Below, in pieces: positions 41,955 through 50,517 of a stretch of DNA of 64,000 bases. The notes below the pieces were generated by a model. It was not told the origin of the DNA. It worked only from the letters and a program-made list of their open reading frames with translations, and ran no database searches. Source of the stretch: Amycolatopsis nalaikhensis (lineage in GTDB: Bacteria; Actinomycetota; Actinomycetes; Mycobacteriales; Pseudonocardiaceae). The DNA is taken from the NCBI RefSeq assembly GCF_030264295.1, contig NZ_CP127173.1, positions 8,687,501-8,751,500 of the forward strand, written 5' to 3'. The position numbers were made by a program, and so were the translations under genes. The number at the start of each line of letters is the position of its first letter. Within the stretch, counting starts at the first letter, position 1.

Positions 41955-42368
41955 TCAGGCCGCGGTCAACCGCCGGAACAGCTCCCACGACGCGCGCTCG
42001 ACGTGGTTGTGCAGCAGCTTGCCGTCCTCGCGGACCTCCCACACCGCCGTGCCGCTGAACGAGATCGGCTGCCCGTCCGGTTCCGTGCCGAGCACGCCGT
42101 TGTTGCGGCCGTGCACCTTCCACCGCGACGCGACCCGGCTGCCATCGTGGTTCTGGAACGTCTCGACGACCTCCAGCTCGAGGTCATCGACCTGCTCCAG
42201 GAACGCGCGCACCCACGCCTTGAAGTTCTCGCGGCCCTCGATCCGCTCCCCCGCGTTCGTGATGACGAAGTCCTCGACCACGTAGTCGTCGACCGCCTCC
42301 GGGTTGTGGCCGTTCCACACCGCGTGCCAGAACGATTCGACGATCGCAGCCGAGTTTGCCGACGGCAT
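41955..42368 (-). CDS. SnoaL-like ester-cyclase family protein
   Basis: A 137-aa NTF2-fold protein resembling SnoaL-type aldol/ester cyclases (ANSAAIVESFWHAVWNGHNPEAVDDYVVEDFVITNAGERIEGRENFKAWVRAF, then DGKLLHNHVERASWELFRRL). ATG 42368 has GGAGG six bases upstream. It lacks a partner gene. A perfect 24-bp TGTTTGACA-type operator sits 19 bp upstream, so an unlinked TetR-family protein likely controls it. The reaction is unknown; the family also includes isomerases. Confidence 0.8.
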   Translation of the reverse strand: MPSANSAAIVESFWHAVWNGHNPEAVDDYVVEDFVITNAGERIEGRENFKAWVRAFLEQVDDLELEVVETFQNHDGSRVASRWKVHGRNNGVLGTEPDGQPISFSGTAVWEVREDGKLLHNHVERASWELFRRLTAA

Positions 42369-42387
42369 CGTTTGCCTCCACCGATCC

Positions 42388-42411
42388 ATGTTTGACAGTG
42401 GTGTCAAACAT
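42388..42411. promoter_or_regulatory. Perfect TetR-type operator, no adjacent regulator
   Basis: ATGTTTGACA-GTGG-TGTCAAACAT: 10-bp perfect arms around a 4-bp centre, just upstream of the SnoaL-like gene. The sequence differs from the cluster's ACCG-N2-CGGT sites. The TTGACA-like core inside the arm could also be the -35. Confidence 0.7.
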
Positions 42412-42458
42412 AAGCGCGGACGGGCGCCGCGCCAAGGCTTTGCGAGCGGCACCACAAA

Positions 42459-42487
42459 CGGCCGGACACCCAGCGGGTGCCCGGCCG
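42459..42487 (-). terminator. Terminator after the acyl-CoA dehydrogenase
   Basis: CGGCCGGACACCC pairs with GGGTGCCCGGCCG over 13 positions with one mismatch around a 3-nt loop, 18 bp after the dehydrogenase stop. It closes the thiolase-SDR-dehydrogenase transcripts. Confidence 0.7.
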
Positions 42488-42504
42488 TCCGGTTCCACAA
42501 AGGA

Positions 42505-43665
42505 CTACGCGACGCTGAACGCGTCGTCGAACTCGTAGCCGTTCAGCAGCTCGCGCGCCGCCACCATGTACTGGATGGTCGGCGTGCCCTCCTCCAGCCA
42601 GTTGAGCCGCGCGTCGCGGTAGAGCCGCTCGATCGGGTACTTCCGCGTGTAGCCGATGCCGCCGTGCACCAGCAGCGCGCGGTCGGTGACGCGGCCGACG
42701 GCCTCCAGCCCGAACTGCTTGAGCAGCGACGACTCCGCGGGAATGCGCTTTCCGCTGTCCCACTTGGCCGCCGTGTCCGCCAGCATGCCGCGCAGCGCGT
42801 AGACGTCCGCCGCCATCTCGGCCAGGTACCGCTGGATCGCCTGCCGCTGCCCGATCGGCTTGCCGAAGGTGACGCGCTCCTGGGCGTACTTCAGGGAAAG
42901 CTCGAGCGCGCGCGACGCCGTGCCGAGCGACGACGCGGCGATGAACACCCGGCTGATCTCCAGCGCCCGCTCCAGGTGCGCGCCACCCTCGCCTTCGGCG
43001 CCGACCAGCGCCGACGCGGGCACGCGGACGTCGGTGAACGTCAGCTCGCCGTGCTCGGCGCCCTTGCAGCCCATCGTCTCCGGCAGCGGCGCGATGGTGA
43101 AGCCCGGCGTGTCGCGCGGGACGATGAGCGCCGAGACCTCCTTCGCGGACGTCTTGGCGAACACCAGGAAGTGCGACGCGATGTCCGAGTTGGTGATCAG
43201 CCACTTGCGGCCGTTGATGACGTAGTCGTCGCCGTCGCGGCGCGCCGTCGTCGACAGGTCCGCGCCGGTGCCGTTGCCGGGCTCGGTGAGCGCGAAGGCG
43301 AGCGACTTCTCGCCGGTCGCGGCGCCGGGCAGGATTTCGCGCTTCTGCTCGGCGTTCCCGATCTCCGACAGCGCGTGCGCGAAGGAGTTGTGGACGTGCA
43401 CGATCGCCCGGATGCCGCCCTGGATCTTGGCGAACTCGGCGAGGATCGGCAGGTACTGCGCGATTGAGAGCCCGGCGCCGCCGTACTCGCGCGGCACGAT
43501 CAGCCCGAACGCGCCACACGCGCGCAGCGCGGGCAGGACCACGTCGTAGGGGATCTTCTCGGTGTCCTCGATCCGGTGCTCGAGCGGGTCGAGCTCGTCC
43601 CAGATGGTCGCGAAGACGCTGTCGCGCACCTTCTGGTACTCGTCGTCGGGCAGGCCTGCGGTCAT
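42505..43665 (-). CDS. Acyl-CoA dehydrogenase
   Basis: A 386-aa flavoenzyme that oxidises an acyl-CoA to the 2,3-enoyl-CoA. It has the N-terminal helical domain (GAFGLIVPREYGGAGLS), the FAD-contact strand LAFALTEPGNGTGADLS and NGRKWLITNSDIASHFLVFA. The C-terminal region has GKPIGQRQAIQRYLAEMAADVYALRG, LLVHGGIGYTRKYPIERLYRDARLN and the catalytic Glu in WLEEGTPTIQ. ATG 43665 follows GGAGGAAGTC. It lies 17 bp after the SDR gene and ends the cluster's beta-oxidation run. Confidence 0.92.
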   Translation of the reverse strand: MTAGLPDDEYQKVRDSVFATIWDELDPLEHRIEDTEKIPYDVVLPALRACGAFGLIVPREYGGAGLSIAQYLPILAEFAKIQGGIRAIVHVHNSFAHALSEIGNAEQKREILPGAATGEKSLAFALTEPGNGTGADLSTTARRDGDDYVINGRKWLITNSDIASHFLVFAKTSAKEVSALIVPRDTPGFTIAPLPETMGCKGAEHGELTFTDVRVPASALVGAEGEGGAHLERALEISRVFIAASSLGTASRALELSLKYAQERVTFGKPIGQRQAIQRYLAEMAADVYALRGMLADTAAKWDSGKRIPAESSLLKQFGLEAVGRVTDRALLVHGGIGYTRKYPIERLYRDARLNWLEEGTPTIQYMVAARELLNGYEFDDAFSVA

Positions 43666-43682
43666 GACTTCCTCCTTGAGAT

Positions 43683-44420
43683 TCACAGCGTCCAGCCGCC
43701 GTCGGCGGCGAGTACCGCGCCCGTGCAGAACGTGGCGTCCTCGGCCAGGAACACCGCCGCCTTGGCGATCTCCTCGACGGTGCCGAACCGGCCGAGCAGG
43801 GTGGCGTCGGCGATCTTCCGGCGCGACGCCTCCGGGATGGCCGAGGTCATGTCGGTGTCGACGAACCCCGGCGCGAGCACGTTGACCCGGACCCCGTGCG
43901 GGGCCAGCTCCTTCGCCAGCGACCGGGCGAATCCGACGGCCGCCGCCTTGACGCTCGCGTACGCGGTGTCGCCGGGGAAGCCCACGGAGCCAACCGCGGA
44001 GCCGATGATCACGACGCCGGAGTCCGTGCCGCGGCCCAGCCACGGGATTGCGGCCCGGACCAGCGCCGCGGTGCTGCGCAAGTTCTCCTCGATCACGCGC
44101 CACCAGTCGCCGAGGTCGATCCGGGCGAGCTTGCCGCCCTGCCACACGGCCGCGTTGAGCACGAGCGTGTCCAGGCGTCCCCAGTGACCGGTGACGCGCT
44201 CGACCACCGCGTCGGCCGTTTCCGGCGCGGCGAGGTCGAACGCCACCGGCAGGACGCGGCCGGGGTGGTCGGCCGCGAGCTTCTCGACGAGCTCGCCACC
44301 CGAGCGGTACGTGCCCGCGACGCGGACGCCGCGGTCGAGCAGCTGCCGCGCGATGCCGGCGCCGATGCCCCGGGACGCGCCCGTGACCAAAGCGACCCGG
44401 TCCGTTGTCTCTGCATCCAT
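43683..44420 (-). CDS. Short-chain dehydrogenase/reductase (FabG/3-hydroxyacyl-CoA type)
   Basis: A 245-aa classical SDR: TGASRGIGAGIARQL cofactor motif, NAAVWQGG, Ser in VVIIGSAVGSVG, and catalytic YASVK (Y-x3-K). The end GRFGTVEEIAKAAVFLAEDATFCTGAVLAADGG is typical. ATG 44420. In this context it fits the 3-hydroxyacyl-CoA oxidation step, between the hydratase (57.7 kb) and thiolase (44.5 kb). Its promoter gap holds an operator copy, so it can be expressed with or without the upstream thiolase. Confidence 0.88.
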   Translation of the reverse strand: MDAETTDRVALVTGASRGIGAGIARQLLDRGVRVAGTYRSGGELVEKLAADHPGRVLPVAFDLAAPETADAVVERVTGHWGRLDTLVLNAAVWQGGKLARIDLGDWWRVIEENLRSTAALVRAAIPWLGRGTDSGVVIIGSAVGSVGFPGDTAYASVKAAAVGFARSLAKELAPHGVRVNVLAPGFVDTDMTSAIPEASRRKIADATLLGRFGTVEEIAKAAVFLAEDATFCTGAVLAADGGWTL

Positions 44421-44431
44421 GGAATGACTGT

Positions 44432-44441
44432 ACCGATCGGT
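44432..44441. promoter_or_regulatory. ACCG-N2-CGGT operator (site 2)
   Basis: ACCGATCGGT in the 45-bp thiolase-SDR gap, overlapping a minus-strand TACAGT -10-like box (44427-44432). Identical to site 1. Confidence 0.7.
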
Positions 44442-44465
44442 CCATACGGAAAACTGTGACATACC

Positions 44466-45644
44466 TCAGATCCGTTCGACGACGGTGGCGTTGGCCATGC
44501 CGCCCCACTCGCACATGGTCTGCAGCCCGAAGCGCGCGCCGCGGTGCTCCAGGGCGCCCACGAGCGTCGTCATGATGCGGGCACCGCTGGCGCCGAGCGG
44601 GTGGCCGAGTGCGATGGCGCCGCCGTGCACGTTGAGCCGTTCGTGCTCGACCTTCAGGTCGCGCTGCCACGCCAGCGGCACCGGCGCGAACGCCTCGTTG
44701 ACCTCGAACAGGTCGATGTCGTCGAGGGTGAGCCCGGCCCGCTCCAGCACGGCGCGGGTCGCCGGGACGACGCCCATCAGCATGACGATCGGGTCGTCGC
44801 CGACGACGGCGGTCGTGTGGACGCGGGCACGCGGCGTCAGGCCGAGCCGCTCGGCCTTCTCCGCGCTCATCAGCAGGACACCGGCCGCGCCGTCGGTCAG
44901 CGGCGACGAGTTGCCGGGCGTGATCTTCCAGTCGATCTTCGGGAACCGGCGCGCCGCCTCCTCGTCCACAAAGGAGGGTCGCAGTCCGGCGAGCCCCTCG
45001 GTCGTGGTCGACGGCCGGATCGTTTCGTCGGCAACGACGCCGGGCGCGTCGGTGACGGTGATCAGGTCCGGGGTGAAGAGGGGCTGCGCGGCGGCGGCCC
45101 GGGCGTGGGAAGCGGCGGAGAACTCGTCCAGCTCGTCGCGGTCGAGGCCCCACCGGGCGCAGATCAGCTCCGCCGACAGGCCCTGGCCGATCAGGCCGCC
45201 GGGGAACCGGTCGGAGATGCGGGACCCGAGGTGGTCGGCGCCCTGGGTGTCCGAATGCATCGGCACCCGCGACATCGACTCGACACCGCAGGCGATGACG
45301 ACGTCGGCCGCGCCGGCCTGGATCGCGTGCGCGGCGAAGTGCACGGCCTGCTGGCTCGAGCCGCACTGCCGGTCGACGGTGGTGGCCGGGACGGTGAGCG
45401 GGAACCCGGCGGCCAGCACCGCGCTGCGCGTGGGGTTGACCGCCTGCTCGCCGGCCTTGGTGACGCAGCCGCCGATGACGTCGTCGACGAGCGCGGGGTC
45501 GATCCCGTTACGGCGGACGAGGGCGGCGAGGACGTCGGCGAGCAGGTGCACGGGGTGGACGTGCGAGAGGGCGCCGCCCGGCTTGCCCTTGCCGACGGGC
45601 GTGCGCAGCACGTCGACGATGACCGCGTCGCGCGGTGAGGTCAT
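44466..45644 (-). CDS. Acetyl-CoA acetyltransferase (thiolase)
   Basis: A 392-aa thiolase that cleaves 3-ketoacyl-CoA. The acyl-accepting Cys94 is in TTVDRQCGSSQQAVH. The His motif is NVHGGAIALGHPLGASGARI. The second Cys region reads LQTMCEWGGMANA, a variant of the usual CIGGGMG. VNEAFAPVPLAW is also present. Length and layout fit FadA-type degradative thiolases. ATG 45644 follows GGAGGAGCC. The EW insertion in the last motif may shape substrate choice. It begins the thiolase-SDR-dehydrogenase run. Confidence 0.92.
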   Translation of the reverse strand: MTSPRDAVIVDVLRTPVGKGKPGGALSHVHPVHLLADVLAALVRRNGIDPALVDDVIGGCVTKAGEQAVNPTRSAVLAAGFPLTVPATTVDRQCGSSQQAVHFAAHAIQAGAADVVIACGVESMSRVPMHSDTQGADHLGSRISDRFPGGLIGQGLSAELICARWGLDRDELDEFSAASHARAAAAQPLFTPDLITVTDAPGVVADETIRPSTTTEGLAGLRPSFVDEEAARRFPKIDWKITPGNSSPLTDGAAGVLLMSAEKAERLGLTPRARVHTTAVVGDDPIVMLMGVVPATRAVLERAGLTLDDIDLFEVNEAFAPVPLAWQRDLKVEHERLNVHGGAIALGHPLGASGARIMTTLVGALEHRGARFGLQTMCEWGGMANATVVERI

Positions 45645-45675
45645 GGCTCCTCCGGAAGTCGTCGGAATACCCCGG

Positions 45676-45704
45676 ACAATACGTGTATAGACCGGTCGGT
45701 ACAA
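45676..45704 (-). promoter_or_regulatory. Thiolase promoter with operator (site 3)
   Basis: On the minus strand TTGTAC (45699-45704), 17-bp spacer, TATTGT (45676-45681). The spacer starts with the operator: ACCGGTCGGT occupies 45691-45700 on the plus strand. Same architecture as site 1. Confidence 0.7.
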
Positions 45705-45746
45705 GCCTGTGTGCACAGCTTCACGCCACCGGTCGGACAAAAAAAC

Positions 45747-46325
45747 TCAGGCGCGGATACCCTCGATCACCGCATCGAGGAACATGTCGGCCACCTGGTC
45801 GGGCGTCAGCTCGCCGTCGGGCTCGAACCACAGGTAGGTGTAGTTGAGCATCCCCAGGATGCCCTTCACCAGCAGCCGCGGCGTCTGCTTCAGCACCTTG
45901 GCGCGCACGCCCTGGTCCAGCGCCTGCCGCCAGTACCCCTCGTACCGCTCGCGAGCCGTGATCACGTGGTCGCGCCACTCGCCGGTGAGCGCCGTGTACT
46001 CGCGGAAGAACACCGCCCACTCGGCGCGGTGCTCGGCGATGTTGCGCAGCAGCCCGCGCGCCATCCGGCGGAGCAGTTCCTCGGCCGGGAGGTTCTGGTC
46101 CAGCAGCTCCTCGGCGTAGCTGTTCATCTTGTCGACCTGCTCCTTGCTGATCGCGTAGAGCACGGCCTCCTTGCTGCCGATGTAGTGGTACAGCGCGCCG
46201 CGGCCGAGGCCCGCGGCGCTGCCGAGCTCCGCGATTCCGGTGCCGTGGTACCCGTTCTTGGCGAACAGCTCGGCCGCGATGCCGATCACGCGCGCCCGGT
46301 TCGCCTCGAACCCCGTTGCCGTCAT
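45747..46325 (-). CDS. TetR-family regulator of the acyl-CoA cluster (copy 1)
   Basis: A 192-aa TetR protein. DNA-binding region: AAELFAKNGYHGTGIAELGSAAGLGRGALYHYIGSKEAVLYAISKEQ. The recognition stretch (GLGRGALYHYI) is almost the same as that of the second TetR at 56.1 kb (GLQRGALYYHI), so both may bind ACCG-N2-CGGT. The ligand domain (FREYTALTGEWRDHVITARERYEGYWRQAL, then GILGMLNYTYLWFEP) resembles KstR2/FadR-like acyl-CoA sensors. ATG 46325. A near-palindromic operator lies 22 bp upstream, implying autoregulation. Confidence 0.9.
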   Translation of the reverse strand: MTATGFEANRARVIGIAAELFAKNGYHGTGIAELGSAAGLGRGALYHYIGSKEAVLYAISKEQVDKMNSYAEELLDQNLPAEELLRRMARGLLRNIAEHRAEWAVFFREYTALTGEWRDHVITARERYEGYWRQALDQGVRAKVLKQTPRLLVKGILGMLNYTYLWFEPDGELTPDQVADMFLDAVIEGIRA

Positions 46326-46346
46326 CTGCCGACGCCGCCTTCCTCG

Positions 46347-46362
46347 TGGACCGAACGATCCA
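46347..46362. promoter_or_regulatory. Operator upstream of TetR copy 1 (site 4)
   Basis: TGGACCGAACGATCCA, a 16-bp near-palindrome (one arm mismatch). The core ACCGAACGAT differs by one base from the cluster operator. Confidence 0.6.
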
Positions 46363-46393
46363 CAGGGTATCGGCCGGAGCCCCACGGGTGGCG

Positions 46394-47898
46394 TTACCCC
46401 TGCTCCAGCGTGTCACGGACCAGGAACTTCCGCACCTTGCCCGACGTCGTGCGCGGCAGCGGCGTGCGGGTGAACGTGAACCGGCGGGGGATCTTGAACG
46501 TCGCCAGCTCCGCCTTCAGGTACCGGACGAGCTCGTCCGCGGTCAGTTCGTCCCGGACCACCACCAGGGCCGAGCCGATCTCGCCCCACTCGTCGTCCGG
46601 GACGCCGACGACCGCCGCCTCGAGCACCGCCGGGTGCTGGGCGATCACCCGCTCCACCTCGGCCGGGTACACGTTGAGGCCGCCGGTGATGATCATGTCC
46701 TTGGACCGGCCGGAGACGTACACGAAGCCGCCTTCGTCGACGTGCGCGAGGTCGCCGGTGCGCAGCCACCCGCCTTCCAGCGGTGCTTCCTTGCCGTAGT
46801 AGCCGAGCATCGTCGCCGGTGACCGGCAGATGATCTCCCCCACCACGCCCGGCGCGGTGTCCCGGCCCTTGTCGTCCACGACGCGGACTTCGGCGGCGCT
46901 GCACGCCCGCCCGGCCGAACCCGCCTTCGCGTCGGCGTATGCGGCGTCGAGGTACAGCATCATCGTCGGGAACTCGCTCATCCCGTAGACCTGCACGAGC
47001 GCGCAGTCCGGCAGCAGCCGCCGCGCGTCGGCGATCGTGGTCAGCGGCACCGGCTCGCCGCCGCTGCAGATCAGCCGCAGCGAGCCGAGGTCGTGGTCAC
47101 CGATCCCGGGGTGCGCGAGCACGCGCTTGAGCACGGTCGGCACGAGCAGCACCGACGTCACGCGCTGGGCGGCGACGGTCGCGAAGAACCGCTCCGGATC
47201 GAAGCCCGTGCTGGGGGACAGGACGACCCGGCCGCCCCGCCACAGCGTCGCGAGGGCGAGGTCGTGGAACCCGGCGGCCCAGCACAGGGCGGGCACGACC
47301 AGGTACACCTCGTCCGCCGTGACGCCGTAGTCGACGATCTGGTGGAACGAGTTCCACAGCACCGTCGAATGCGTGTGCATCGCGCCCTTGGGCACGCCGG
47401 TCGTGCCCGAGGTGTACTGCAGCAGGAACAGGTCCCCGGCCGAAACGTCCACTTCGGTGTCGGCCCCGGCTCGGCGACGAGGTCTTCGTAGGACGAGCCG
47501 ATCTCGACGTACCTGGCCGCGAACCCGCCCGCGCGCACCTCGTCCACGACCGCGCCGAGTGCGGGTTCATAGACCACCCAGGACGCTTCGCAGTCGTCCA
47601 GGATGTACCGCACCTCGGCGGCCTTGAGCAGGTAGTTCACCGGCACGACGACCCCGCCGAGCTTGGCCACCGCGAAGAACAGCTCCACCCATTCGACGCG
47701 GTTGTGCAGCAGCACCCCGACGCGGTCGCCGTGGCGGAACCCGGCCGCGTGCAGCCCGGCGGCCAGCCGGTCCGAGCGCTCGTCGAGCTCGTCGTAGGTG
47801 ACGTCCCGCCCTTCGAACGTCACCGCGATCCGGCCTTCGTTGACCCGGCCGGCCAGGCGCGGTTTGCGCAGCAGCTCAGCCACCGTGTAGCTGTCCAT
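46394..47898 (-). pseudogene. Acyl-CoA synthetase (AMP-dependent), frameshifted
   Basis: The N-terminal third (ATG 47898: YDELDERSDRLAAGLHAAGFRHGDRVGVLLHNRVEWVELFFAVAKLGGVVVPVNY) and the rest (LQYTSGTTGVPKGAMHTH P-loop, YGMSEFPTMMLY, LRTGDLAHVDEGGF, SKDMIITGGLNVYPAEVE, RTTSGKVRKF catalytic Lys) are in different frames. They join into a normal ~500-aa ligase if one base is added at the CCCC run at 47464-47467. RBS and gene spacing (11 bp after the ABC ATPase) are intact. Either the activation step is broken or this is a homopolymer sequencing error. Confidence 0.87.
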
Positions 47899-47909
47899 GG
47901 AGCTCCTCG

Positions 47910-49400
47910 TCAGAAAATGGCCGCGTACATGATCTTTTCCTGGGTCGCCTCCGCGCGGCTGAACTCGGCGACGGTCCGGCCGAAGCGGGTCACCAGGATC
48001 CGGTCGGAGACGGCGAGCACCTCCGGCAGGTACGACGAGATGACGATGACCGCCTTGCCCTCGTCGGCCAGCCGCCGGATCAGCTGGTGGATCTCCTCGA
48101 TCGCGCCGACGTCGACCCCGCGGGTCGGCTCGTCGAAGATGACCACCTCCGGGTCGGCGACCAGCGACTTGCCGACGACGACCTTCTGCTGGTTGCCGCC
48201 GGAGAGCTCGACGATCTTCGCGTCGGCGTTGATCGCCTTGATCCGCAGCCGCTCGCTCCACTCCTTCGCCAGCGCCCGCCGCCGCGACCGCGAAAGCCAC
48301 CACTGGCCCCGGCGCGAGGCGAGCTGGCCGAGGTAGAGGTTCTCGGCGATCGTCATCGTCTCGAAGTAGCCGTCGAGCTTGCGGTCTTCGGTGATGTAGA
48401 CGATGCCGTCGTCGATCGCCTGCTTCGGGACGCGGTAGCGCACCGGCTTGCCGTTGAGCAGCACCCGGCCGCCGTGGATCCGGTTGCGCTTGAGCGCTCC
48501 GGCGATGATCTTCGCGGTTTCGGTGCGGCCGCTGCCGATCAGCCCGGCGATGCCCAGGACTTCCCCGGCGTAGGCGGAGAAGGACATGTTCTTCACGACC
48601 GTGCCGAGGATGAGGTTCTCGACCTCCAGCACGCGACGGCGCCGGGCTCCCGGTTCGCGCGGCGCGGCCGCCCGCGCGGTGCCGAGGCTCCGGCCGACCA
48701 TGTGGCGGACGATCTCGTCCCGGCTGGTCTGTTTCGCGTCCAGGCAGGCCACGCGTTCGCCGTCGCGCAGCACCGTGACGCGGTCGGCGATCTTGAGTGA
48801 CTCCTCCAGCGCGTGCGAGACGTAGATGATGCCGAGCCCGGCCGCGCGCAGCTCGTCGATGACCGTGAACAGGTGCAGCGTCTCTTCGGGCGTGAGGCTC
48901 GCGGTCGGCTCGTCGAAGATGACGATCCGCGCCTCCGACCGCAGCGCGCGGGCGATCTCGACCATCTGCTTCTTCGCCGCGCCGAGCGTGGAGACGTACG
49001 CGGTCGGGTCGACGTGGAAGTTCATCGACTGCAGCAGCTGCTGGGCACCGATGTTGAGCGAGCGGAACCGCGTCAGCAGCTTTTCGTGGCCCAGCTCGAT
49101 GTTCTGCGCGGCCGTCATGGTCGGCACCAGGCTCGTTTCCTGGTAGACCATCGCGATGCCGTGCTCCAGCGCGTCGTGCGGACGGCGGAAGTTCACCGGC
49201 TCCCCGGCGATCCGCAGTTCGCCCGCGGAGTGCTGCACCGCGCCGGCGAGGACCTTGCACAGGGTCGACTTCCCCGCGCCGTTCTCCCCCACCAGCGCGT
49301 GCACCTCCCCGGCCCGCAGATCGAAGTCGACGTCGCGGATCGCGTGCACCCCGCGGTAGGTCTTGGTCACCCGCGCCATTTCGACGAGCAGCTCGCTCAT
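47910..49400 (-). CDS. Ribose-type ABC importer ATPase (two ATP domains)
   Basis: A 496-aa RbsA/MglA-type ATPase with tandem ABC domains. First half: ALVGENGAGKSTLCKVLAGA, IAMVYQETSLVPTMTAAQNI and VIFDEPTASLTPEE. Second half: VLGIAGLIGSGRTETAKIIAG (degenerate Walker A), YITEDRKLDGYFETMTIAENL, ELSGGNQQKVVVGKSLV and VVIFDEPTRGVDVGA. ATG 49400 shares one base with the upstream lactonase-like gene's TGA. With two permeases and a lipoprotein it forms a complete CUT2-type importer. This family also imports autoinducer-2, myo-inositol and aromatic or lactone compounds, so sugar is not assured. Confidence 0.92.
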   Translation of the reverse strand: MSELLVEMARVTKTYRGVHAIRDVDFDLRAGEVHALVGENGAGKSTLCKVLAGAVQHSAGELRIAGEPVNFRRPHDALEHGIAMVYQETSLVPTMTAAQNIELGHEKLLTRFRSLNIGAQQLLQSMNFHVDPTAYVSTLGAAKKQMVEIARALRSEARIVIFDEPTASLTPEETLHLFTVIDELRAAGLGIIYVSHALEESLKIADRVTVLRDGERVACLDAKQTSRDEIVRHMVGRSLGTARAAAPREPGARRRRVLEVENLILGTVVKNMSFSAYAGEVLGIAGLIGSGRTETAKIIAGALKRNRIHGGRVLLNGKPVRYRVPKQAIDDGIVYITEDRKLDGYFETMTIAENLYLGQLASRRGQWWLSRSRRRALAKEWSERLRIKAINADAKIVELSGGNQQKVVVGKSLVADPEVVIFDEPTRGVDVGAIEEIHQLIRRLADEGKAVIVISSYLPEVLAVSDRILVTRFGRTVAEFSRAEATQEKIMYAAIF

Positions 49401-50506
49401 CACACCTCACCCGCTTCCAGGACCAGCACCTCGTCACCGCCGTGGACCGCGACGAACACGCGCTCGCCGTCCTGCTTGACCGAGGTGACGCCGTGCCGCC
49501 GGCCGCCGCCGCGGCTGTGCAGGCTGCCGGTCACGTACCCCTCTTCGTCCAGCCGCGCCACCAGGCCATACGACCTCGGCGGGGCCCACGGCTTGATCAC
49601 GCCGAGCTTGCGGATCTGCCCGCCCTGCAACGGCTCCAGCCCGGAGTCCAGGCCGCGCAACGCGGGCCGGATCCAGTAGTCCGGTTCGATGGTCCGCATC
49701 ATCTCGGTGACGTAGTCGCGTTGCGTCAGCACGAACTCGACGAGCTGGGTGCGCAGGGCGAAGACGGCCAGCCAGTAGCCGCCGGGCGCGGGGTTGAGCC
49801 GGCCGGGGTAGCCCGGCAGGTTCTCCCGGATCGGCCTTCCGTGGCCGCTCAAGGGAAACCGGCTGAGCCGATGCGCCCAGGCTTCGGCGACGACGAGCGC
49901 GTCCTCGTCCGCGGTCAGGCAGACGCCGCTCGCGTAACCGAGGCCGCGGGCCAGCACGGTCGCCCGCGCGGCACCCGGGTCGAGCCGCAGCAGCCGTCCG
50001 GTGGCGTTCTGTTCCATCAGGTCCCGGACCCAGTCCGGCCCGTGGTGGCGGACCGAACCGTCGGTGAGGTACACCGCGCCGTCGCGCGCGACGGCGAGGT
50101 CGGTCGGGCAGTGGATCGGCACGCCGTCCTCGTCGGTGTCGGCGACGACGGACGTCGTCCCGTCGCGGCCGATCCGCACCAGCCCGATGCCCGCGACGCA
50201 GACGAGCACGTCACCGTCACCCGTGCGCGCCAGCGCCCCGGCCAGGCCGGGCAGGTCGGCGACCACCTCGGACCGGGAGAACTCCGGGCCGGACCGCCGG
50301 ACGACCTGCCGTCCGGTGCTGACCAGGAGACCACCGCTGTCGTCCGGGCAGACGTCTTCGGGCGCGGTGATCCCGACCGCGGTCCGGGACGCGTCCAGGG
50401 CGTCGTTCGGGGTGAGGCCGCCGTCCAGCGGCGGGACGGCGCGGTGCGCGGACCGGCCGGGGAACAGGAACTCCTTGACCAGTTCCCACGCTTCGACTCG
50501 GGGCAT
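49400..50506 (-). CDS. Strictosidine-synthase-like/SMP-30-type beta-propeller
   Basis: A 368-aa six-bladed propeller of the SSL/SMP-30 superfamily, which includes lactonases and arylesterases. Recurring blade motifs include GITAPEDVCPDDSGGLLVSTG, IHCPTDLAVARDGAVYLTDGS, GLGYASGVCLTADEDALVVAEAWAHRLSRF and IRENLPGYPGRLNPAPGGYWLAVF. The NLPGYPxx(L/N) segment is typical of SSL proteins. No signal peptide is seen, so it acts in the cytoplasm. It lies between the permease-propeller fusion and the ATPase. Probable role: open a lactone or ester brought in by the importer. Confidence 0.8.
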   Translation of the reverse strand: MPRVEAWELVKEFLFPGRSAHRAVPPLDGGLTPNDALDASRTAVGITAPEDVCPDDSGGLLVSTGRQVVRRSGPEFSRSEVVADLPGLAGALARTGDGDVLVCVAGIGLVRIGRDGTTSVVADTDEDGVPIHCPTDLAVARDGAVYLTDGSVRHHGPDWVRDLMEQNATGRLLRLDPGAARATVLARGLGYASGVCLTADEDALVVAEAWAHRLSRFPLSGHGRPIRENLPGYPGRLNPAPGGYWLAVFALRTQLVEFVLTQRDYVTEMMRTIEPDYWIRPALRGLDSGLEPLQGGQIRKLGVIKPWAPPRSYGLVARLDEEGYVTGSLHSRGGGRRHGVTSVKQDGERVFVAVHGGDEVLVLEAGEV

Positions 50507-50517
50507 CGTCGTTCCCT

